NCBI GenBank assembly: GCA_964036045.1
Contig: OZ038383.1
Location: forward strand, 33,375,394-33,439,393
Reading direction: 5' to 3'
Source: Eutreptiella sp. 'Long Island Sound 2002'
Lineage: Eukaryota > Euglenozoa > Euglenophyceae > Eutreptiales > Eutreptiaceae
Length of the DNA stretch: 64,000 nt
Part shown: positions 45,185-56,686 of the stretch, in pieces
Layout of the letters: each line of letters starts with the position of its first letter
How positions within the stretch are numbered: the first letter of the stretch is position 1
Made by a program: the position numbers and the translations under genes
Notes under the pieces: model-generated
What the model was told of the DNA's origin: nothing
Databases searched by the model: none
The model's input: the letters and a program-made list of their open reading frames with translations, nothing else

Positions 45185-45680
45185 GAGCGACTTTGCAATT
45201 GGAATGCCAAAAACCACCTCGAAGAGGGTTGCCAGAGCAAGCACAGGTCGGGTGCCGTATGCCCCCCCCCCCCATTTTGGGGGTCATTCGCGTAGCATAC
45301 CCTTATGTATGGTATCAGACGTCTGACTCCTTGTAAAATCATCATTTTGAGAGATGAAATAATCCCCCGAGGATTTTTTTTTATTTCGAGCCTTCTTAGC
45401 CCCCCCCCCCCCTTGTACCTGTAACCCTTTTTTGGGGGTTGGGGGGCTGGGGGAGGGGTCGAAAAGTTTTGTGCACAGAAGGGTTTGCACCCTGGTCTGC
45501 AAAATGGAATACGTTTCCAGGAAGACCGGCGGCGGATTGTTGCTGCGGAGTTTGGTCTGCAAAATGGAATACGTTTCCAGGAAGACCGGCGGCGGATTGT
45601 TGCTGCGGAGTTTGATCCAACGTTTTGGTGTGCAACAGCGGAGCGCTCGGACCACTTAGCCACAATACCACACTGCATGT
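45185..45680 (-). repeat. SINE-like repeat, copy 1 (tRNA-like head on minus strand)
   Basis: On the minus strand the head (about 45680 to 45600) has an A-box TGGCTAAGTGG matching the Pol III consensus TRGCNNAGYGG. A degraded B-box-like GGATCAAACTCC follows. The body includes GGGGGTCATTCGCGTAGCAT (plus-strand reading) and CACCTCGAAGAG near the far end. The same blocks in the same order are found at 46320-46800. Two exact 60-bp units sit between head and body. Confidence 0.6.
45494..45613. repeat. perfect 60-bp tandem duplication
   Basis: Two identical consecutive 60-bp units (45494-45553, 45554-45613) starting GGTCTGCAAAATGGAATACG. The absence of any difference indicates a recent duplication or an assembly artefact. 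Confidence 0.95.
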
Positions 45681-45744
45681 AATGTGCTCCCTACCACTTG
45701 TAGATGTAGGCCGCCACCAAAAATCTAAACTGGGTGTTTCTGCC

Positions 45745-45875
45745 TGCCTTGCCTGCCTGCCTGCCTGACTGCCTGCCTGAGTGACTACCTGACTGGTTGA
45801 ATAAATGACTACTTGATTGACTGCCTGCTTGATTGACTGACTGATTGACTGCCTGCTTGATTGACTGACTGTAGT
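45745..45875. repeat. CCTG/TGACT-rich microsatellite-like tract
   Basis: Repeated GCCTGCCT, TGACTGCC and TTGATTGACTG 4-bp-register units, read directly. Confidence 0.8.
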
Positions 45876-46319
45876 GTTCTAGCAGCCCTCTTCTAGGTGA
45901 TGGGTGTGGAATCGCTGCTGAGGATTCTACCATCACTATTCAAGATTGCTGCATCGATTGCTTCCATATGTGCCCTCAATACATCATTTTGGCAGATCAC
46001 CTTTCAAGTTTTCATTTTAGGAGCTCCATGGATGGTGCATGGATGATGCAAGCTTGGCGATGCACCAAGCCTGACAGGGCCATGTGTTGTACAATGTGGA
46101 CGTGTGAGCAGTGTGGTGAATTGATGATTCCTCATTCACACCTCTGCCTAGCCCGGGGGGGGGGGGGGACTCCGCGGCTCCTAGGACGCAAACTACCCCC
46201 CCCCCCCCGCCCCCTAGGGGCCTCCGGCCAACAATTAGTTGCCAAAGGTGTCGCCCTCAGGCGTCCATTGGCGCCAAAGGCGCCCGACGCTACATGAAGA
46301 CCAAAGGTGTCCTAAGGAA

Positions 46320-46800
46320 AATCACCTCGAAGAGAGGTTGTTAGATCAAGCGCAGGCACGGGCGTCATATACCCCCCTTTTTTGGGGTCATTCGCGTAGC
46401 ATACCCCAAGGCATGATATTGGATGTCCAACCCCTTGTAAAATCATTATTTTGCCCAATAAGAGCATCCCCCAATGGATTTTTTGATTTTGAGGCCTCTA
46501 CCCCCTAAAACTGGATATCACTTTTTTGAGGGGGGGTGGGGGGGGGGGTGGGTGGGTGGGTGGGGGGGGGGGTCAAAAGTTTTTGCGTAATAGGCTACAA
46601 GCAGTGGGGACGCACGGTGCTGGTAACAGGGCCAGCGGTCCAATGGTAGCGCAGCCGATACCAGATGTGCAGGCGTCGGTTCGAATCCTGATCTGCTACC
46701 TTTTAGCGCCGCCGCCGCCGGCGGCGCCAAAGTGGGCAGACTGGGGTTCGAACCGCCGACCACACGGATGCCGGCCGGCTGCGTTGCCACTCAGCCACTA
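46320..46800 (-). repeat. SINE-like repeat, copy 2 (tRNA-like head on minus strand)
   Basis: On the minus strand an A-box TGGCTGAGTGG (46797-46787) and a B-box GGTTCGAACCC (46754-46744) are about 43 bp apart, a Ser/Leu-tRNA-like spacing. The body shares CACCTCGAAGAG, GGGGTCATTCGCGTAGCATA, TTGTAAAATCAT.ATTTTG and GGGTCRAAAGTTTT with copy 1. It is a tRNA-derived retroposon rather than a functional tRNA gene, because no complete cloverleaf can be folded. Confidence 0.65.
46636..46708 (+). other. second tRNA-like segment (plus strand)
   Basis: Contains an A-box-like TAGCGCAGCCG and a perfect B-box GGTTCGAATCC about 26 bp apart. The T-stem has mismatches and the acceptor ends do not pair well, so I do not call a tRNA gene. 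It faces the minus-strand head at 46744-46797. Confidence 0.4.
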
Positions 46801-49800
46801 CTTGGTTTGTGGCGAATGGCCTCGCTGCTGCTTGGGGCCGCATCTGCCACTGACAAAAAACCCAAACTGTGTGTATCTGTCTGACTGCTTGCTTGCTGGC
46901 TCAGGGACTGATTGGCTGACTGTCAACCTCTCTTCGAGGTGCACTGCCGAAGGCAATAGAATTTTGTCCACTTTGCACCCCAACAATGTCCTTCAACCCA
47001 ACCTTGACTCTAACGCCCACCCCCAAACCCTCAGCCTACTCCTAACCCTACACCTAACCCTAATCAAGAGTGAATATTGGGACCGAGCTGGTGGGGGAGG
47101 GAACATCAGCTATGACTATTGAGGGACATGAAGAATAATTCACACATTGATGGCTCTTGACAAAGTGAAATGAGCTTGCAAGTGAACCCCATCACCACGA
47201 GGCCCACTTTCAAGGCTTTTTGGACTTCTGAGGGGCTAAAATGCCCCAAAATGGGCTCAAAATGGGCTCATTTCACCCGTTTGTGCACCCCAAATGGTCT
47301 AGGGTGAGGTTTGGAAAAATGCGTTTTTGACCCATTTTTTGTCCCAAAACCGCCCATTTTCAAGGCATTTTGGGATTTTCGGAGGACCAAAATGGGCCAC
47401 CACAAGCTCAAAACGGTCCAAAAACACTTGTTTTAGCGTCACACATGGTCTAGGATCATTTTTGAGAAAAGTCATCTTTTTGCCCCTACTGGACCCCGTT
47501 GACCCATTTGGGCAGCCACCTGTTTGGGCTTGAGCTTGCAGCTTGCCGCAGCCTAGTGGGCCTAGGTATTGGGGTCTAGGCGTCCGTTTGGGCAATTCTT
47601 AGGGGTGGAAACCACAAAAAGTGGGGGGTTGCAGGTGGAGTAGGTGCCCTCGGAATCGCATTTTCAGCCACGTAGCCAAAGATATGGCCTATTGTTGGTT
47701 TGTGGCTGTCGGCATTTGGAGCTTCTAGGGGCCTTTTTGGGCCGTTTCCGGGACATATCATGGAGTTAGAGGGCCGCAAAGAGCTCGTTGACAAGGGGAA
47801 GTCCAGCCGCACGTGAAGTGTACCCACCTTTTCGCTTCGTTTGGCTGTTTTGAATGTGTTCCAGGGCTTTTTTTGGCCGAAAAGTTGCTGTTTTTGGCCC
47901 TAGACTACAGTTTTTGAAACTGAGGTCCGCCACTTGCGAATCCCGTTCCCGGCCGCCACCATCGAGTTTCTCGCTCAAACTTTGTGTGATGGTGCTTCAC
48001 ACCCATAGGTATCATGCACCAAAATTTCAACCAACTCCAAAGCACCACGACGGAATTCTGATTTTCCCCCATTTCGCGCGTGCTGCTGCTTGCTGCTTGC
48101 TTGCTTGCTTCTGAACCTAGTAGGTCCACCCTAGACACTAAAAAGGGTTATAAAACCAAGATTGGTTCCACCACCTCGTTGACCCTGACCCTACCTCTAA
48201 CCCTAGCCCTAGCTCTCACCCTGGGCTAGGGTCAGAGTGAGTGTTGGGGTCCGAAGTGGAGCAATGATGTGGCAAAAGCAGCCATGAAGGAAATTTGGGG
48301 GATCTTGTTCAGCCCAATCAACACGGCTAGCATGGCCAAATTAGCTGGCTTCAAAGGTTAGGGTTAGGTTTATGGTGATGCTATGGTTAGAAGGAGGGCA
48401 AGGGGAGGTAAGGGGAGCCTGTGCCCCCCCTCCCCCCTCCCCCCTCAACACCCCAAATCGCCCCACCTGGACCCTCCACCGCCACCACCCCGAATTGCCC
48501 CACTTGGACCCCCCCCCAACTGACCCTCTTGGAGCCCCCCCCCCCCCCCGGCGTCCCTCCTAAACCCCCCCTCCCATTCGCCCCTCCCTGGGCCCCTCTG
48601 TCCGCCCAAATTTATATCACCACAAAGCGAGGGTGTAGGCCGTGGGCTGGACCCTTGTTGGGGACCAGTAAATTGGGCGCGGGCCTTTTGCCCCCCCCCC
48701 CCCCCCTCGCGACAAGGCCACCGAAAGCCCCCCCCCCCCCCCCCCACGCCCCGCCCAGCAGCCGCCTCCCCCCCCCCCCCCACTGCCCTCTTGCCCTGCA
48801 GGCTTGAAGAAAGTTAAGCCGGCCCACCTCCGGTGGCGGCTTTGTATAACTAGGGCCCATCCTGTGCCCCCCCCTCACCCATGTGCTACCTCCACAGGTT
48901 GACAGCTCGCGGACAAGCAACAGTTGACGGAAGTAGCGGTGTGCGCCCCGTACCGATGGGGGCGCAACCAGGGCGGCGACGGCGTGACCAGCGCCCCTCC
49001 CAGCCGGCCCACCTCCGCGCAGGCTACCTCAGCGAGGGGCGCGGCCTAGGATGACAGCAGTACATAGGCTCGCCCCAAGCGCCTCTTCCCCCCCTCCCCC
49101 CCTCCCGAACACCCGGAACGCCACGGCCGGGGAAGGGACCAGAGCACGCAGCTACGACGCCACTGCGCCGGGACGACGGCACCTGCCTTATGTTGCCCTG
49201 CCCCCCCCCCCCCAAGCCGACCAACTGACACAAGTTGTGCATAGCAACTTTTGTTTTGCCGAGGGGGGGGGGACAGGGACACGGACAGTAGCAGTGACAG
49301 TGACGGCGGCATTGACAATGACAATGATAGCGTTGCCCGAGGTATGATGCTACCGACCTCCACTCTCTCTCCCACCCAGTTTGATGTATTTCTAACCTGC
49401 CTGGGCCTTACGAGAGTACAGGGTACAGGGTGCAGGGCAGGGCAGGGCAGGGCAGGGCAGGGCCAGCAAAGCTTGTGGGTGATCCCCTATGCCGGGCGGA
49501 ACCCTCCCATTCTTGTGGGTTGTGCCATATGCCGCGCGGAACCCTCTAGGACAGGGGCGGGGGCCCCCGCAACACCCCCGGAATGGGGGAATTGGCCCTG
49601 CTGGTGGAGCGGTTCGAGGCCACACCGCCCTTGCACGGTTTGACCAGGATTCTACTGTGTACGCGTTGAGGTTAATGGAAGTGAATGTGTCAATTAGGCC
49701 AATGAGGAATTGGGTATTGCTTACATGGCCCCTGTGGGCACCCGTCCGGTTGGACACCTCTGGTAAAGGTAAACAACACCCTTTGAGTATGGGCAAGGTA

Positions 49801-50500
49801 TAAGGCCCCCCGGCCACCACCCCGGCGCCCACAACAGGGAGGGCGTCTGGGAGGGGTAACAGCCCCCGACCCCCCAACGGCAGCCCCAATGGTGAGCGCA
49901 CCACCGGAGGGGGCATGTTTGCGGGGTAACAGTGTACATATTTAATAACACAAACACCTTACGTATATTGCCATAGGTAATGCTTAAAGGGTTTAAGGGC
50001 CTCCCCCAGGCCCAGTTAAGTGCGCACCCAAGAGTCGGACTCAACCGGCCGCGTTGAGGCGAGCCCAGTTATCAAGGTATGAGAGGCCTGACATATGTGG
50101 TGGCAGTCCCGCCTCTCCGCATCCCTGTGGGCTTAAACTGCCCAAGGGGTCCCTAAGGACCGTACCGTTCGGGAGTGAAGCCCCGGCGGGACTTAGGGTT
50201 TTGGTTCAGAGGACTCACGTTGAGTCCCCGCTAGTGTTACTCCGGGGTTATGGTCTCCGGTACTGCTTGCCTACCACGCCTAACGTGCTGCCGTTTAGAG
50301 TGCCTAGTAGGAGTGGAGGGTCACCCCATCTTAAAGCTAGCGGAGGCGAGGGGTTAGTACGATCTTCGGACCGGGGGACCCAGCCCGGAGCTCTACGGAT
50401 GTGGGCGCCTGACGCAGGGTAGCCCTGCAGGACGTGTCTCAACAACGGCTGCTAGCTAGGTGCCCCCCCCCCCCCCCCACCGGCAGGCCCCCTGTGCGGG
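46801..50500. other. gene-free stretch with C/G-rich and telomere-like motifs
   Basis: Holds short CCCTAA-type motifs (47030-47065, 48180-48215), a degenerate duplicated block (47210-47335 and 47357-47488, sharing TTCAAGGC.TTTTGG and ATGGTCTAGG), dense poly-C tracts (48425-48785), and a (GGGCA)n run at about 49434-49462. No supportable gene; long frames here are proline/glycine artefacts. Confidence 0.5.
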
Positions 50501-51925
50501 AATCGGCCGCCGCCCGGGCGGGACACCCCCGTCTTCCCAGCAGGTGTGCTTGCTCCTTACGGGAGACAATCCACCCCGCCCGGCCTGGCGACAAGGTGGG
50601 GCCCTTCGGCGGCGCATGACGTGCGCGGGAGGCCCCCAAACCGGCGGCAGCTGCTGGAAACCGGACCGCCATCCCGCGTCCCGGCACACGCGGACCGACA
50701 ATGGCCGGGACATGCGCTCCGCCAGACGCCCCACCTCCCGCCCCGGCTCATGCAGCGCAGCTATAGCCGGGGCGTGCTGGCTACCCCCCCGGGGAGCCCC
50801 CCCGGGGAGCGGGGCCTCCGACGGCGAGCTGAGAGCGAGGGAGGCCCCCCCAGCAGGCGGCGACAGGGGGGATCACGCCCCCGTCCCCGTCCCGGATAAT
50901 GCGGAGCGGCACTGACCGGGACGTGCGTGCCCTTCCTTTCGCCCCCGCCCGACGTAGAACGGCATCAGCCAGGGCGCACATGACCTTCCGTCCACCCTTC
51001 CCTTCGCCCCGGCTGGCGCAGCGCGGCCACAGCCCGGGCGAGCCGGCTGCCCGGCATCCGCCCCCCGGGTGTTCCTATTCCCTCCCGCCCCCGTTGACGC
51101 AACCGGCAACAGCCGGGGCGTCCTAGCAGCTAGGTATCTTCTCTCATGCCCCGGCTAACGCAGACCGGCCACAGCCGGGGCGTGCTGGCTGCCTGGTGTC
51201 CTCCATCATGCCCCGGCTAACGTTGAACGGTCACGGCCGGGCTGTGCTTGTCCCTAGTCCACACTTCCTCCCGCCCCGGCTGATGCAAACCACTTACAGC
51301 CGGGGTGTGCATGTTCTTGGTCCACACTCCCTCCCGCTTCGGTCCACGCGCACCGGCTACGGCCGGGGCGTCCTGGCTGCCAAGTATCTTCCCTTCCACC
51401 ACGGCTAACGCTGACCGGCCACAACCCGGGCGTGCTGGCTGCTTGGTGTCTTGCCTCCAGCCCCGGCCATTGCGAAACGGCCACGGCGGGGGCGTGCTTG
51501 TCCCTTGTCTACCCACCCCCCCCCCCCCCCCGCCCCGGCTAACGCAAACTGGCTACAGCCGGGGCGGCCTAGCTCCCAGGTATCTTCCCTCCCGCCCCAG
51601 CTAACATAGACAAGCCACAACCGGGGCGTGCTGGCTGCCTCGTGTCTTCCCTCTTGCCCTGGCTAATGCACAACGGCCACACCGGGGCGTGCATGTCCCT
51701 AGTCTGAATCCCCTCCCGCCCTGGCAGATCCAAACCGGCCACAGCCGGGGCGCCGTGGCTGCCTGTTGTCCTCCCTCCCGCCCCGGCTACCGCACAGCGG
51801 CCCTAGCCGGGGCGTGCTTGTCCCTGTCCATAATCCCTTCCTCCCAAGCCGAAGGAGAACGGCAACGGCCGGGGCGTCCTAGCTGCCACGTTTCCTCCCG
51901 CCCCGGCCAACGTAGTCGGCACGAA
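50500..51925 (+). repeat. ~62-63-bp hairpin minisatellite, left block
   Basis: Units start CCCCGGCT, run through AACGCAGACCGGCCAC and reach AGCCGGGGCGTG, then a variable tail such as CTGGCTGCCTGGTGTC. Starts at 51148, 51211 and 51274 give a 63-bp period. CCCCGGCT and AGCCGGGG are exact reverse complements, so each unit can form a hairpin with a GC stem. The first 250 bp are more degenerate. The block resumes at 53860-54111 and again at 62826-63190. Confidence 0.85.
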
Positions 51926-51929
51926 GTGC

Positions 51930-52140
51930 CCCCCCCCCCCCCCCGTACCTCCCCCCCGTACCTCCCCCCCATACCCCCCCCGTACCCCCCCGTACACCCC
52001 CCCCCCCCCGCACCTGCCCCCCGTACCCCCCCTGGTACCCCCCCGTACCTCCCCCCCGTACACCTCCGTACCCCCCCCCGGCACCCCCCGTACCTCCCGC
52101 CTGTACCCCCCCCTGTACCTACCCTCTGTATCCCCCACTT
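51930..52140. repeat. CCCCCCGTAC-type C-rich repeat
   Basis: Irregular repetition of C5-9 plus GTACC; a similar tract occurs at 53640-53850. ORFs here are proline/threonine artefacts. Confidence 0.85.
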
Positions 52141-52194
52141 AACCGTACCTCGCCTAACCACACTCGACTTGCAAGCACCCGCACCCCCGCTTAG

Positions 52195-52590
52195 ATTACA
52201 AGACTCCTGCGGTGGCTACAGACCGCCTTTTGTGTGCACCGCCTTGTGTGTGCACCGCCTTCTGTGTGTACCGCCTTGCCTGTGGCCCCTTAAATAACCA
52301 GACTCCTATGGTGGCTACAGACTGCCTGTTGCGTGCACCGCCTTGCGTGTGTACCGCCTTCTGTGTCTACCGCCTTGCCTGTGGCCGCTTAAATAACAAG
52401 ACTCCCGCAGTGGCTACAGCCCGCCTTTTGTGTGCACCGCCTTGTGTGTGTACCGCCTTCTGTGTGCACCGCCTTGCCCGTGGCCCCTTAAACAACAAGA
52501 CTCCTGCGGTGGCTACAATCCGCCTTTTGTGTGCAATGCCTTGTGTATGGACCACCCTCAGTGTGCACCGCCTTGTGGGTGAACCGCCAA
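52195..52590 (+). repeat. ~99-bp tandem repeat, four units
   Basis: Units start near 52195, 52290, 52389 and 52488 with ACAAGACTCCTGCGGTGGCT, followed by three CACCGCCTT/TACCGCCTT phrases with GTGTGTG. The period of about 99 bp keeps a frame open (52212-53162) without evidence of a real protein. Confidence 0.85.
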
Positions 52591-53859
52591 AACCCCCCGT
52601 ACCCCCCGGCCCCGTACATCCCCCCGTACATCCCCCCGTACGCCCCCCCCCCCCTTCCAGCTTGCCGCACGTCCCAAGGCCCACAGTGGGGCCCTCATCG
52701 GGCATGCCGACGCCCTTGCGCATGCGCCCCCCGCAGCCTGACCTGCGCGACGCACATGCCCCCGGCACGCCCACCGACCCCACAGTGTGTGGCACTCAGG
52801 GCCACCACCGGCCGCCGGCCGGTCCGCCCGCACCGCCCCGCGACCGCCACGGGCCCCGCACCCGCATGGCGCCGCCTCCGCCTCGGCCGCCCGCCGCTAC
52901 CCATGCGCCCGGCCCAGGCCTCGACGTGCGCGGCCTCCCGCACGCGGGACACAGGGACAGGCACCAGGGAACTACTGCCGGACCAAACACAACACGCCAC
53001 CAGCCGTATATCCGTGATAGTGCTCTTGTGCTCCCGCCCTTGTGCCCTCCCTCCCCGCTGACCGACGCACGCGCGCGCCCGCACCACCGGGGACGAGACG
53101 GCCGCGCGCCCGCACCACCGGGGACGAGACGGCCACACCACAACACCTGCAAAGGTGACTAGGCGCCAGCAGAAAGCAACTCCCGGGCCTCCCCTCGCCC
53201 CCGCAGAAGGCTAGACGCACGGGCCAGCGCCCCCGGCCACGCCACGGCCACACACGAGGAACGGCCACCTCGGCGGGATGTTCGGGCAAGGCGCGGAGTG
53301 ACCGCGGACCCGGGCGTGCCTTCCCCACCCTAAGGTCCCCACCCCGCCCTCCACCCCCTCCACAGCCGCTTCGCACAGGTCGGGTCACTCTCCCCCCGCG
53401 AGACGGGGGAGGGCTCCAGGGTAACACACAGGTGGCCCCTCCCTTCCCCACGTACACACGCCCCCCCCCCCCCCCCACACCAGGGCGCCCCCCCCCCCCC
53501 CCCCTCGGTCGTCGTTGGCACACGCCCGGCCAGCGTGACGCCGGCCGACTGGTCCCTTGCGCCCTGCCCAGGGAGAGCGTGTCTGGCAATTTCTCCTGCC
53601 GGCAAGTGCTGGGTGCCACGACAACAACAAGAACAACAACCCCCCCTCCCCTACCTCCCCCCCATACCTCCCCCAGTAACCCCCCCCCGTACCCCCCCGT
53701 ACCCCCCCGTACCCCCCCCTTGTCACCCCCCTCTTACCTCCCCCCCGTACCCCCCCGGTACCCCCCCCCCCTAACTCCCCCCCGTACCCCCCCGTAGCCC
53801 CCCCCCTACCTCCCCCCGCGGTCCCCCCCCGTACCTCCGAGGTACGGGGGGCCGACTTC
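52591..53859. other. GC-rich gene-free stretch
   Basis: High-GC sequence with poly-C runs (53460-53505) and the second C-rich GTACC tract (53640-53850). Overlapping open frames on both strands reflect composition; none has a domain I recognise. Confidence 0.5.
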
Positions 53860-54111
53860 GTGCTGTATATGGCCGCAGCGTCTTGGCTGCCACGTATCTT
53901 CCGTTCCGCCCAGGCTGCGGTAGAACGGCCGCAGCCATTGCGTGCGCTTTCCAAGTCCAAATGTTGTCCCGCCCCGGCATGCGCAAACCGCCCACAACCG
54001 GGGCACCCCAGCTAGCAGGTATCATGCCGCCCGTCACGGCTAACGCATAATGGCCATAGTCGGGGCGTGCTGGCTTCTTGGTGTCCCCCCTCCCGCCGCA
54101 GCTAGCACAGA
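53860..54111 (+). repeat. hairpin minisatellite, segment left of element A
   Basis: Degenerate units of the same CCCCGGC...AACCGGGGC type. The last unit is cut in its hairpin loop (GCTAGCACAGA) by the left end of element A, and its other half (GCGGCCACAGCCTGGGCG) is found at 62828. Confidence 0.75.
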
Positions 54112-54175
54112 TGTACCCTTCGTGAACCGGCCGTTTGAATCGAAGATTCACGGTACCGTGAATTTCACCTATTTT
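54112..54175 (+). repeat. element A left terminal inverted repeat
   Basis: TGTACCCTTCGTGAAC, then CGGCCGTTTGAAT, then a palindromic ATTCACGGTACCGTGAAT. The right end carries the same first 16 bases, GGCCGTT, a 9-bp insertion relative to the left, then TTTGAAT. Confidence 0.8.
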
Positions 54176-54301
54176 TGCTGCTTTTTGCTTGTAACTTGGT
54201 GCCATCGTGTGCTTTTGTCGTGCTATCTTCGCCCAAAGTAAGATCAAACAAATGTGTGCAATTTAGAGGGTTGAAGTAGTCGCATGGTTCAACACATTTG
54301 G

Positions 54302-54412
54302 TGAGATTCGTGTGATTGTGAAATTCACGCACCCAAATTCACGAATAATTCACGCTAGATTCACAGATTCACGAGAATGTGAAATTCGCACGAATTTCGT
54401 ACGAATTTCCCC
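54302..54412. repeat. element A palindrome array 1 (left end)
   Basis: Repeated ATTCACG, GTGAAATTC and CGAATTTCGTACGAATTTC units. The self-complementary core TTCGTACGAA/AATTCGTACGAATT contains two CpGs. Confidence 0.75.
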
Positions 54413-54443
54413 TCATTTCCACTGTTTCGCTTTCTCACAGCTC

Positions 54444-54720
54444 TCAAAGCCTTCGCATTCTTTTTTTATCATGTCCCAGCAGACTTTGTCCCAGCTCGCC
54501 AGCCTGGCCTTGCGCCCAGACCCCGCAGCCCCTGAGGTAGGAGTTGCGGGTGGGGCTGCGCATGTCGATGTGAATGACCTCGGGGGAGGGGTCGAGGGAT
54601 GCTGCCCAGCCCACAACATCATCCACCCCCAGTGCCCCCGACAGGTACGCCGCCTCCTCCAATGGATGAGGGGCTGGGCCACACGTCGTGGAGGGAACTG
54701 CGCCGCCAACCCCCCCCCCT
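54444..54720 (-). pseudogene. element A oxygenase N-terminal block, inverted
   Basis: The minus strand encodes PLEEAAYLSGALGVDDVVGW followed by PSPEVIHIDM. It aligns with residues 29-64 of the element B oxygenase (FTEAAYPG ... PSPEVVHITV). The rest of the gene is on the plus strand from about 54750. The N-terminal exon-sized block therefore appears inverted within the gene, which would abolish expression of a full-length protein. Confidence 0.5.
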
Positions 54721-54744
54721 TAAATTTCTGCATCCAACCCCTCT

Positions 54745-56326
54745 ACTTTCCAGCGTTGACCAGCTCCTCAATTCCATGCGCACTAACCCTGTGGGGAAGC
54801 CTAAGGACGCCCACGTCTAGGTGTACCCCACCACCAACCTCGTCCATCCCCCGACCCACTGCGACATTGTGTGCCTGCACGATCTTGCTGCAAGTGCACC
54901 GGCCGACCACTCCTTTTTCCCCTTCTCATGGCACCTTGCCAACCCCCGGTGGTGGGATGATTTGGGCATCACCCCTTTCCATCCCACCATCCCCCCCCAG
55001 GTGCACATCCCCGACATCACCCACCCCACCTTCTATAGCACAACTTCTTTGCAATGGTACCGTGGTGCCTCCATGCGCCCCCCTCTCATTTCGCGTGAAC
55101 CCCCCCTCCGCACCGAACCCCTTCCCGAGCCCCCTCATGGGGTGATTTCGCAACCCCGACCCCACCCCCGACAGGGTTGCCCCCTCCCAGCCGCCCCTCA
55201 ACATTGTTGATGGGAACACCTACATTGTGCTTTGGGGGGCTTGTGGAACCACGGGATTGTGAGGTGGGGTGGAACAAGGTGATGAAGGCGTGGGGCAGTT
55301 GCGACAAAAAAGTCGTCGCAAAAAATTTTGAGTTGCTTTTCAACGCCGCGCGGAGTGAAGATCAGGCCAAGGATCCTCAGCTCCTCCAGTGTTGGCAAAG
55401 CAAGAGCAAATTGGGGTCGGGGGTGGGGAGGCCTCTCTTCAAGAAGTTCCACCCCCACCTCACCGAAAGTGTCCCTCTGGTTGGGGACCTCCACCCAATG
55501 ACGCCGGGCAGCGTCATCGTGGCGAGTGTGGGGAGTGGGGCCCAGCTCCCCCACTCCGATGTTGCCACCCATCCCGAGGTGCCCCCCCCCCCCCCCCAAC
55601 AGCAGGGACATCTCGGGGTGCCACCTGAGTAGCTTCCTCTGCTTGTTAGAGGACTACCAGGTAGCGGTGCAGGCGGGGACGGCCCTCGGGGAGGCAGGGG
55701 AGGCGCGCTGGGACACCATTCAGCTGCAGAGGGGGGACTTGCTGCTGATGGTGGCCACCCTTCGCCACCATGGGTTGCCTGCCCCCCCCGACTCCAAGGA
55801 TGGGCTGCAGGGGGCTCTTTTTAACTTGTGGACCGCGCCTACAAACACCACCAGCCCAACAACACACACCTGGACCCCACCCCCCCCAAGGAGGCCCTGG
55901 ACGTTGCTGGGGATTTGTCCAGCTGGGACTTCCCCAGCGTGGACCAGGTGTTGTGGGTAGGAAAGGGGGCTGTGGGAGGGGGATGCTGCCCAGGCCCTCT
56001 TCGCCGACCCCCCCGAGTCGGTCCCGGCCGGCCCCCCCACGTCCCCCTTCCACCTCACCTTCCTCTCCCGGTCGGCCCCGGCCTCCGACCTCGGCGTCAT
56101 CGAGGTCGGCGAGCAGTGCACGCTGATCTTCGTGGGCAGCGTGCACCAGCTGGAGGTCTGCAAGGGGGACAATGCCGATGCGGAGTCGGAGATCCACTTC
56201 GCCATGACCGGCATTGCTCCCCCGGAGCGGCCGACCACGCTGTGGCATCTGGCGAACACGGCCTCAGCGTGGCGGTCGACCAAGTGCGCGAAGTCCGGGG
56301 CATGGGCAGTCACATGCCCATGTGAG
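54745..56326 (+). pseudogene. element A putative 2OG-Fe(II) dioxygenase, copy 1 (frameshifted)
   Basis: Plus-strand blocks match the B oxygenase in order: SVDQLLNSMR; NPRWWDDLGITPF; PDITHPTFYSTTSLQWYRGA; LVEPRDC.VGW; FELLFNA; GAQLPHSDV with HxD (codons 55552-55560); CHLSSFLCLLEDYQVAVQAG; IQLQRGDLLLMVATLRHHG with the distal His pair (55766-55771); and LFNLWT. The C-terminal part matches as FHLTFLSRSAPASDL...CTLIFVG. Frame changes occur near 54820, 55140-55215 and at a C16 run (55582-55597) between the two halves of the iron site. The homopolymer suggests slippage or sequencing error at that point. All iron ligands remain present in DNA. A GTGAG-type donor-like sequence follows at about 56323, so the array that follows could also be intronic. 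Confidence 0.5.
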
Positions 56327-56377
56327 TGCAAGGTGTGCTTGCTTGTGTGTTTGCTTTGTTTAATGGAAAATTGGACG

Positions 56378-56605
56378 AAATTCACGTGAAATTCGTACGA
56401 AATTCGTACCAATTTCGTACGAATTTCGCACGAATTGCACGTGAATGAATTTCTATGAATATTGAGGCAATGTGAAATTCGTACGAAATTCGTACGCATT
56501 TCGCACGAATTGCACGTGAATCAATTTCTATGAATATTGAGGCAATGTGAAATTCGTACGAAATTCGTACGAAATTCATGCGAATTTCTGTGAATTTCGT
56601 CCAAT
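56378..56605. repeat. element A palindrome array 2 (oxygenase/protein B spacer, copy 1)
   Basis: GAAATTCGTACGAAATTCGT-type units in both orientations, including two near-identical blocks of about 90 bp (from about 56395 and 56480) that each contain ACGTGAATSAATTTCTATGA and TATTGAGGCAATGTGAAATT. Confidence 0.88.
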
Positions 56606-56686
56606 TTCTTCGTTCGGTTGTTGCATTGCTTCATGTTTGCTCCCCCATTCTCAATTGGTGCCTTGCACACTTCCCCCCGTCTGTAG

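Noticed and set aside
46636-46708. tRNA gene
   Set aside because: A and B boxes are present but the T-stem and acceptor stem do not pair; better seen as a tRNA-derived SINE segment.
47030-48215. Telomere or chromosome end
   Set aside because: Only a few imperfect CCCTAA-type motifs in two short clusters; no extended array.
50040-50450. rRNA or other structured RNA gene
   Set aside because: Composition looked even and RNA-like, but I could not match any conserved rRNA block or fold.
52212-53162. 316-codon ORF
   Set aside because: Starts in a 99-bp tandem repeat and continues in GC-rich DNA with equally long frames on the other strand; no domain.
54472-55145. 277-codon plus-strand ORF from ATG at 54472 as the oxygenase start
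   Set aside because: Its first part does not match the B oxygenase; the homologous N-terminal block is on the minus strand and the later blocks are in other frames.
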